Origin: Paracoccaceae bacterium | GTDB lineage: Bacteria; Pseudomonadota; Alphaproteobacteria; Rhodobacterales; Rhodobacteraceae | NCBI GenBank assembly: GCA_003605175.1 | Contig: QWDA01000001.1 | Location: 496,001-560,000 of the forward strand | Direction of reading: 5' to 3' | Length of the DNA: 64,000 nucleotides | Shown here: in pieces, positions 58,923 through 64,000 of the stretch | Position numbering within the stretch: position 1 is the first letter of the stretch | How the letters are laid out: each line of letters opens with the position of its first letter | Translations under genes and position numbers: made by a program | The notes under the pieces: model-generated | Seen by the model: the letters and a program-made list of their open reading frames with translations, nothing else | The model's database searches: none | Told to the model about the DNA's origin: nothing

Positions 58923-59870
58923 ATGGCCCGCTTCCTCGTTTCCCGGCTCCTTTCGCTCCTGGTCTCGCTCGCCGTGGCGAGCCTGGTGATCTTCGCCGCG
59001 GTGGAAGTGGTGCCCGGCGATCCGGCCGCCTTCATGCTGGGGCTGAACGCCGCGCCGGACACCGTGGCGGCGCTCCGGGCCGAGCTCGGCCTCGACGGGG
59101 CGCTGCCGGCGCGGTACCTCGTGTGGCTCGGCGGCATGATGACCGGCGATTTCGGGTTGTCCTATACCTATCGGGTGCCGGTCTCCGAGTTGGTCATGGC
59201 GCGGCTCTGGGTGTCGCTGCCGCTCACGCTCTACGCGATGGCGCTGTCCACCGCGCTCGCGATCCCGGTGGGGCTGGTGGCCGCGGCCAATCGCGGCCGG
59301 GCGGGCGATCTGGTGGTGATGGGGGTTACGCAGCTCGGGATCGCGGTGCCGAATTTCTGGTTCGCGATGCTTCTGGTGCTGGGTTTCGCCATCGGGCTGG
59401 GCTGGTTCCCGGCGGGCGGGTTTCCCGGTTGGGAGGCGGGGCTCTGGCCGGGCTTGAAGGCGCTGACCCTGCCGGCGGTGGCGTTGGCGCTGCCGCAGGC
59501 CTCGATCCTTGCCCGCGTCACCCGCTCGAGCCTTCTGGAGACCGCCGGGCAGGATTACATCCGCACCGCCCGCGCCAAGGGTCTCTCCGAGCGGCAGACG
59601 CTCCTGCGCCACGCGCTGAGGAACGCGATGATCCCGATGATGACCATACTGGGCCTGCAATTCTCGTTTCTCCTCGCAGGCGCGATCATCATCGAGAACG
59701 TGTTCTTCCTGCCCGGGCTCGGCCGGCTGATCTTCCAGGGGATCACCCAGCGCGACCTGATCGTGGTGGAGAGCGTCACCATGCTGCTCGTCTTCGCCGT
59801 GATCGTCGTCACATTCCTTGTCGATCTTGGCTATGCGCTGATTGACCCCAGGCTGAGACGGCGCGGATGA
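58923..59870 (+). CDS. Dipeptide-type ABC transporter permease (DppB/OppB class)
   Basis: Inner-membrane permease of 315 residues with six TM helices. The start MARFLVSRLLSLLVSLAVASLVIFAAVEVVPGDPAAFMLG and the EAA loop ETAGQDYIRTARAKGLSERQTLLRHALRNAM (coupling to ATPase) are typical of DppB/GsiC. It overlaps the DppC-type gene by four bases. Confidence 0.94.
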   Translation: MARFLVSRLLSLLVSLAVASLVIFAAVEVVPGDPAAFMLGLNAAPDTVAALRAELGLDGALPARYLVWLGGMMTGDFGLSYTYRVPVSELVMARLWVSLPLTLYAMALSTALAIPVGLVAAANRGRAGDLVVMGVTQLGIAVPNFWFAMLLVLGFAIGLGWFPAGGFPGWEAGLWPGLKALTLPAVALALPQASILARVTRSSLLETAGQDYIRTARAKGLSERQTLLRHALRNAMIPMMTILGLQFSFLLAGAIIIENVFFLPGLGRLIFQGITQRDLIVVESVTMLLVFAVIVVTFLVDLGYALIDPRLRRRG

Positions 59871-60685
59871 GGCTGCCGATCTCGTTGATTTTCGGGCTTT
59901 TCCTGTCTGGCGCCTTCGTGCTCGCGGCGCTCCTGTCGTTCTTCTGGACGCCTTACGACCCCGAGGCGATGGCGATTGGCGCGCGGATGCTGCGGCCGGG
60001 GGCGGCGCATTGGCTGGGAACGGACCATTTCGGGCGCGACATCCTGTCGATGATCCTTGTCGGTGCGCGGACCTCCATCGCGGTGGCCTGTCTGGCGGTG
60101 GGGATCGGGATCGTCGTTGGGGTGCCCCTGGGGCTCCTGGCGGCGGCGAACCGGGGGCGCCTCGTGGACGAGGTGGTGATGCGGGGCAACGACCTGGTCT
60201 TCGCGTTTCCGTCCCTGGTGATCGCGATCCTAATCACCGCGGTGTTCGGGCCCTCGGCGGTGAATGCGATCATCGCCATCGGGATCTTCAACATTCCGGT
60301 CTTTGCGCGGGTGGCGCGGGGGGCGGCGCTGCCGCTCTGGACACTCGATTACGTGCTGGCGGCGCGGGTGGCCGGGAAGGGGCGGGTGCGGATCTCGGCC
60401 GAGCATGTGCTGCCCAACATTCTCAACATCCTGATCGTGCAGGGGACGATCCAGTTCTCGCTGGGGATCCTGGCCGAGGCGGCCTTGTCCTATGTGGGGC
60501 TCGGCGCGCAGCCGCCGGTGCCGTCCTGGGGGCGGATGCTGGCGGACAGCCAGACGATGATCGCGCTGGCGCCGCACATGGCGGTGTTTCCGGGGCTGGC
60601 AATCGTGCTGACCGTGCTGGGGCTGAACCTGGTGGGCGACGGGTTGCGCGACGTGCTGGACCCGCGGCTGAGGCGGGCGCGATGA
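59867..60685 (+). CDS. Dipeptide-type ABC transporter permease (DppC/OppC class)
   Basis: The 272-residue partner permease has an N-terminal TM, the GTDHFGRDILSMILVGARTSI segment typical of DppC, and the EAA loop LDYVLAARVAGKGRVRISAEHVLPNIL. It ends in GLNLVGDGLRDVLDPRLR, diagnostic of DppC/GsiD. It overlaps the ATPase gene by four bases. Confidence 0.94.
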   Translation: MRLPISLIFGLFLSGAFVLAALLSFFWTPYDPEAMAIGARMLRPGAAHWLGTDHFGRDILSMILVGARTSIAVACLAVGIGIVVGVPLGLLAAANRGRLVDEVVMRGNDLVFAFPSLVIAILITAVFGPSAVNAIIAIGIFNIPVFARVARGAALPLWTLDYVLAARVAGKGRVRISAEHVLPNILNILIVQGTIQFSLGILAEAALSYVGLGAQPPVPSWGRMLADSQTMIALAPHMAVFPGLAIVLTVLGLNLVGDGLRDVLDPRLRRAR

Positions 60686-62271
60686 CGCTTCTGTCGGTCG
60701 GAGACCTGTCGGTCGCGATCCACGGCGCGCCGATCCTGCGCGACGTGGGGTTCGAGATGCGCGCGGGCGAGGTGTTCGGGCTGGTGGGCGAGAGCGGCTC
60801 GGGCAAGTCGATGACGGCGCTGGCCTGCATGGGGCTCCTGCCGAAGGGGGCGGTGGCGAACGGCTCGGTGGCGATGGCGGGCGAGAACCTGCTGGGTCTG
60901 CCCGAGCGGCGGATGCGGGGGCTTCGGGGCAACGAGATCGGGATGATCTTCCAAGAGCCGATGACCGCGTTGAACCCGGTGAAGACCATCGGCGATCAGG
61001 TGGCCGAGACGCTGGTGATCCACGGTGCGGCGGGGCGGCGGGAGGCGCTGGCGGTGGCGCGGGACCGGCTCGACCGGGTGGGGCTGACGGGGGAGCGGTT
61101 TCCGCTCGGGCGCTATCCGCACGAGCTGTCGGGCGGGCAGCGGCAGCGGGTGTGCATCGCGATGGCGGTGGCTTTGCGGCCGAGGCTGCTGATCGCGGAT
61201 GAGCCGACGACGGCGCTCGACGTGACGACGCAGGCGGGGATTCTGGAGCTTCTGAAGGGGCTGGTGGAGGAGGAGGGGATGGGGCTTCTCCTCATCACCC
61301 ACGACCTCGCCGTGGTGGCGGGGATGGCGGCGCATGTGGCGGTGATGCAGGAGGGGCGAATCGTCGAGCGCGGCGCGACCGAGGCGCTGTTCCGCACGCG
61401 GGCGCATCCCTATACGCGGGCGCTTTTCGCGGCGTCGGAATATACGCGGGCGCGGGTGCCCCGGGCGCCGGGCGGGCCGGTGCTGGAGGTGGCGGGAGCG
61501 GTGCGGGATTACGCGCTGCCGCGGACGGCGCCGTTTCGGGCCGCGCCGGTGCTGCGGGCGGTGGATGACGTGTCGCTGAATGTCGGGCGGGGCGAGAGCG
61601 TGGGGCTCGTGGGCGAGTCGGGTTGCGGGAAGTCGACCCTGACGCGGGCGATCCTGGGGTTGGAGTCGCTGCAGGGCGGCGCGATCCGGCTGGATGGCGC
61701 GCCCGTGACGGCGCCCCACGTGCCGGCGGAGACGCGGCGGCGGATGCAGGTGGTGTTCCAGGATCCCTACGGCTCGTTCAACCCGCGTCACCGGGTGGCG
61801 AAGCTGGTGGCGGAGCCGTTTCATCTCACCGGGCGCGGGGCGGATGCCGAGGCGCGGATCGACCGGGCGCTCACCGATGTCGGGCTGGCGCCGGGTGACA
61901 AGCACAAGTATATCCACGAGTTTTCCGGCGGGCAGCGGCAGAGGATCGCGATCGCGCGGGCACTGATCACGCGGCCCGACCTGATCGTGCTGGACGAGGC
62001 GGTCTCGGCGCTCGATGTGCGGGTCCGGGCGCAGGTGCTGGACCTGCTGGCCGATCTGCAGGAGGAATACGGGCTGAGTTACCTGTTCATCAGCCATGAC
62101 TTGAGCGTGGTGCGGGCCATCGCCGACCGGGTGCTGGTGATGCAGGCGGGGAAGATCGTCGAGGCGGGGGAGACGGCGCGTGTCTTCGAAGCGCCGGAGC
62201 ATCCGTATACGCGGCGGCTGATCGCGGCGGTCCCGCGGATTCCGGCGGACTGGCAGGGAGGGGAGGCATGA
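60682..62271 (+). CDS. Fused dipeptide-type ABC transporter ATPase (DppD-DppF)
   Basis: A single 529-residue protein holds two ABC ATPase domains. Domain 1 (~1-250): Walker A GESGSGKS, signature LSGGQRQRV, Walker [13 protein letters not shown]. Domain 2 (~260-525): Walker A GESGCGKS, signature FSGGQRQRI, Walker [13 protein letters not shown], with the oligopeptide-ATPase C-terminus [16 protein letters not shown]. Many alphaproteobacteria have this fusion. It overlaps the ALDH gene by four bases. Confidence 0.94.
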   Translation: MTLLSVGDLSVAIHGAPILRDVGFEMRAGEVFGLVGESGSGKSMTALACMGLLPKGAVANGSVAMAGENLLGLPERRMRGLRGNEIGMIFQEPMTALNPVKTIGDQVAETLVIHGAAGRREALAVARDRLDRVGLTGERFPLGRYPHELSGGQRQRVCIAMAVALRPRLLIADEPTTALDVTTQAGILELLKGLVEEEGMGLLLITHDLAVVAGMAAHVAVMQEGRIVERGATEALFRTRAHPYTRALFAASEYTRARVPRAPGGPVLEVAGAVRDYALPRTAPFRAAPVLRAVDDVSLNVGRGESVGLVGESGCGKSTLTRAILGLESLQGGAIRLDGAPVTAPHVPAETRRRMQVVFQDPYGSFNPRHRVAKLVAEPFHLTGRGADAEARIDRALTDVGLAPGDKHKYIHEFSGGQRQRIAIARALITRPDLIVLDEAVSALDVRVRAQVLDLLADLQEEYGLSYLFISHDLSVVRAIADRVLVMQAGKIVEAGETARVFEAPEHPYTRRLIAAVPRIPADWQGGEA

Positions 62272-63722
62272 GTTTGGACGCGCTCTGGTTCGATCCGGCG
62301 AAGATCTATGTGGACGGGGTCTGGCGGGCGCCCGAGGGCGGCAGGCTTCTGACGCTGGAAGATCCCTCGACGGGGCTCGCCATCGGCGAGATCGCGAGCG
62401 GGGAAGCGGCGGATATCGATGCGGGCGTGGCGGCGGCGCGGGGCGCTTTGGCCGGGGAATGGGGACGGGCCACGGCGGCGGAGCGGGGGCGGGTGCTGGC
62501 GCGGCTCGGGCAGCTGGTGCTGGCGCGGGCCGACGATCTTGCGCGGATCGAGGCGGCGGATGTGGGCAAGCCGCTGAAGCAGGCCAAGGCGGATGCGCTG
62601 GCGCTGGCGCGGTATTGCGAATTCTACGGCGGGGCCGCCGACAAGGTGATGGGCGAGACGATTCCCTATCAGGGTGGCTACACGGTCTACACGCTGCGCG
62701 AGCCGCACGGGGTGACGGGGCATATCGTGCCCTGGAACTACCCGATGCAGATCATCGGCCGCTCGGTCGGCGCGGCGCTGGCGATGGGCAATGCCTGCGT
62801 GCTGAAGCCAGCCGAGGAGGCTTGCCTGACGGCCCTGGCCTTTGCGGCGTTGGCCGATGAGGCGGGGCTGCCCAAGGGGGCGCTGAACGTGGTGCCGGGG
62901 CTGGGTGAGGCGGCGGGGGCGGCCCTGGCCGGGCATCCGGGCGTGAACCATGTGTCGTTTACCGGGTCGGTGGCGGTGGGCGCGCTGGTGCAGGCGGCCG
63001 CCGCGCGGAACGTGGTGCCGGTGACGCTGGAGCTGGGCGGGAAATCCCCGCAGGTGGTGTTCCGCGATGTCGATCTCGACGCGGCGCTTCCGTTCCTCGT
63101 GAACGCGGGGATCCAGAACGCGGGCCAGACCTGTTCGGCGTCGTCGCGGATCCTCGTGGAGCGGGGGCGTCTGGACGAGGTGACCGAGCGGATGGCGGCG
63201 CGCTATCGGGACCTGAGGGTCGGGCCGGCGCTGGCGGATCTGGATGTGGGGCCGCTGGTGTCGGGTCGGCAGAAGGAGATCGTCCTGGGCATGCTGGCGC
63301 GGGCCGGCGGCGCGGATGTGGCGGCGCGGGGCGAGATCGTCGGCAATGCGCCTTCGGGCGGGCATTACGTGGCGCCGGTGCTGCTGACCGGGCTCGCGCC
63401 GGACGATCCGCTTGCGCAGGACGAGATCTTCGGGCCGGTGCAGGTGGTGATCCCGTTCGAGGACGAGGCGGAGGCGGTGGCGATCGCCAATGGCACCGAT
63501 TACGGGCTGGTGGCCTCGGTGTGGTCGCGCGATGGCGGGCGGCAGATGCGGATGGCGAAGGCGATCCGGGCGGGGCAGGTGTTCCTGAACAATTACGGCG
63601 CGGGGGGCGGCGTGGAACTGCCCTTCGGCGGCGTGGGCCGGTCAGGCCATGGCCGCGAGAAGGGGTTCGAGGCGCTTTACGGGTTCTCGGCGCTGAAGAC
63701 GGTTGCGGCCTATCACGGCTGA
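62268..63722 (+). CDS. NAD(P)+-dependent aldehyde dehydrogenase
   Basis: The 484-residue protein has GHIVPWNYPMQIIG, the Rossmann NAD-binding segment FTGSVAVGALV, the catalytic Glu in LELGGKSPQVVF and Cys in NAGQTCSASSRI, and the EIFGPVQVVIPF motif. It resembles betaine/4-aminobutyraldehyde dehydrogenase types. Translational coupling to the ABC ATPase gene implies it processes a compound taken up by the transporter, such as an amine- or peptide-derived aldehyde. Confidence 0.93.
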   Translation: MSLDALWFDPAKIYVDGVWRAPEGGRLLTLEDPSTGLAIGEIASGEAADIDAGVAAARGALAGEWGRATAAERGRVLARLGQLVLARADDLARIEAADVGKPLKQAKADALALARYCEFYGGAADKVMGETIPYQGGYTVYTLREPHGVTGHIVPWNYPMQIIGRSVGAALAMGNACVLKPAEEACLTALAFAALADEAGLPKGALNVVPGLGEAAGAALAGHPGVNHVSFTGSVAVGALVQAAAARNVVPVTLELGGKSPQVVFRDVDLDAALPFLVNAGIQNAGQTCSASSRILVERGRLDEVTERMAARYRDLRVGPALADLDVGPLVSGRQKEIVLGMLARAGGADVAARGEIVGNAPSGGHYVAPVLLTGLAPDDPLAQDEIFGPVQVVIPFEDEAEAVAIANGTDYGLVASVWSRDGGRQMRMAKAIRAGQVFLNNYGAGGGVELPFGGVGRSGHGREKGFEALYGFSALKTVAAYHG

Positions 63723-63765
63723 GGGCGCCCCGGATCGGGGCCGAGGCGGGTTCGAGCGTGACCTT

Positions 63766-63818
63766 GCGGGGCGCGCGCCCGGCGGCGCTTCGGGCGTTGT
63801 TCCGGGCGGGGCATTTTG
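63766..63818. repeat. Intergenic segment related to the right flank of element B
   Basis: GCCCGGCGGCGCTTCGGGCG... followed by TCCGGGCGGGGCATTTTGCG resembles 27180-27229 (GCCCGGCGGCCCTTCGGGCC then TCCGGGCGGGGCAGTTGCGC). Like the two full elements, it lies between convergent genes (ALDH and the gene ending at 63826). Confidence 0.55.
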
Positions 63819-63825
63819 CGCGGGG

Positions 63826-64000
63826 TCAGTCGAGGGCGCGGAGGCGCTTGATCAGGCTCGAGGTGTCCCAGCGGCCGCCGCCGAGTTTCTGGACGTCCTT
63901 GTAGAATTGGTCGACGAGCGCGGTGACCGGCAGGGAGGCGCCGTTCTCGTTGGCGGTGCGCAGGCAGATGTCGAGATCCTTGCGCATCCAGTCCACCGCG
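63826..64000 (-). CDS. 3-hydroxyisobutyrate dehydrogenase-family protein, C-terminal part (cut by window end)
   Basis: The last 57 residues, on the minus strand, read AVDWMRKDLDICLRTANENG, then PVTALVDQFYKDVQKLGGGRWDTSSLIKRLRALD and TGA. The K-DL-x-x-AxxxA and W-DTSSLIKRL motifs are the C-terminal helical domain of NAD(P)-dependent 3-hydroxyisobutyrate / tartronate-semialdehyde reductases; the Lys in MRKDLD is the catalytic position. The 5' end, with the Rossmann fold, lies outside the window. It converges with the ALDH gene. Confidence 0.82.
   Translation of the reverse strand, partial: AVDWMRKDLDICLRTANENGASLPVTALVDQFYKDVQKLGGGRWDTSSLIKRLRALD

Overview
The window is one contiguous stretch of a GC-rich alphaproteobacterial chromosome. 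Protein content and gene order point to the Rhodobacteraceae/Roseobacter group: a CobT-type aerobic cobaltochelatase subunit, DUF1467 next to methylmalonyl-CoA epimerase, a fused DppD-DppF-type ATPase, DUF6455 proteins and an FnrL-type box. Almost everything is chromosomal housekeeping and nutrient metabolism. I found no rRNA, tRNA, CRISPR array, intact transposase or prophage.

Layout. 0-11.4 kb: hemB, a small membrane protein, mfd, a bactofilin, a Bcr/CflA-type efflux pump with a FrnE-like DsbA protein, a gene graveyard holding remnants of an acyl-CoA synthetase and a chemotaxis receptor (7.47-8.0 kb), a D-lactate dehydrogenase-type flavoprotein and a ClC transporter. 11.4-22.6 kb: DUF427, aminopeptidase P, cobT, aroK-aroB, a 45-residue membrane miniprotein overlapping a large periplasmic protein, xerD, a CorC/HlyC-type protein and ssb. 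22.7-31.1 kb: a lytic transglycosylase, lpd, thymidine kinase, a short AraC-type regulator and a four-gene N-acetylglucosamine operon (kinase, GntR regulator, SIS-domain deaminase, nagA). 31.3-38.4 kb: carB, whose frame is continuous with an upstream membrane glycosyltransferase gene; aspS; and a broken DUF1993 gene. 38.4-46.8 kb: an uncharacterised three-TM protein, a GNAT acetyltransferase, a receiver-domain protein, mce-DUF1467, a lone RES-domain protein, EI24, a nitroreductase, a histone-deacetylase-like protein, an M48 lipoprotein and a DUF6455 pair behind a perfect FNR-type box. 46.9-55.7 kb: malQ, a KpsF/KdsD-type isomerase with a KdsB-like cytidylyltransferase, an M20 deacylase, a family 2 glycosyltransferase, and panB-panC. 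55.8-64 kb: a dipeptide-type ABC transporter split by a lipase gene and an Asp-rich secreted protein gene, an aldehyde dehydrogenase, and the 3' end of a hydroxyisobutyrate-dehydrogenase-family gene.

The most distinctive non-coding signals are three families of intergenic repeats. The first is an 11-bp minisatellite that starts 6-11 nt after the stop codon of three unrelated plus-strand genes. The second is a roughly 140-bp element with 21-bp terminal inverted repeats, present in two opposite orientations, both between convergent genes. The third is a GC-rich segment with a strong hairpin, present twice. Other points for a second look are the glycosyltransferase-CarB open frame, the FNR-boxed DUF6455 pair, the KdsB homologue lacking its C-terminal metal aspartate, paired half-sites upstream of the amino-sugar operon, and three gene remnants. 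No obviously new multi-gene system is visible; the FNR/DUF6455 pair and the repeat families are the best candidates for something undescribed.
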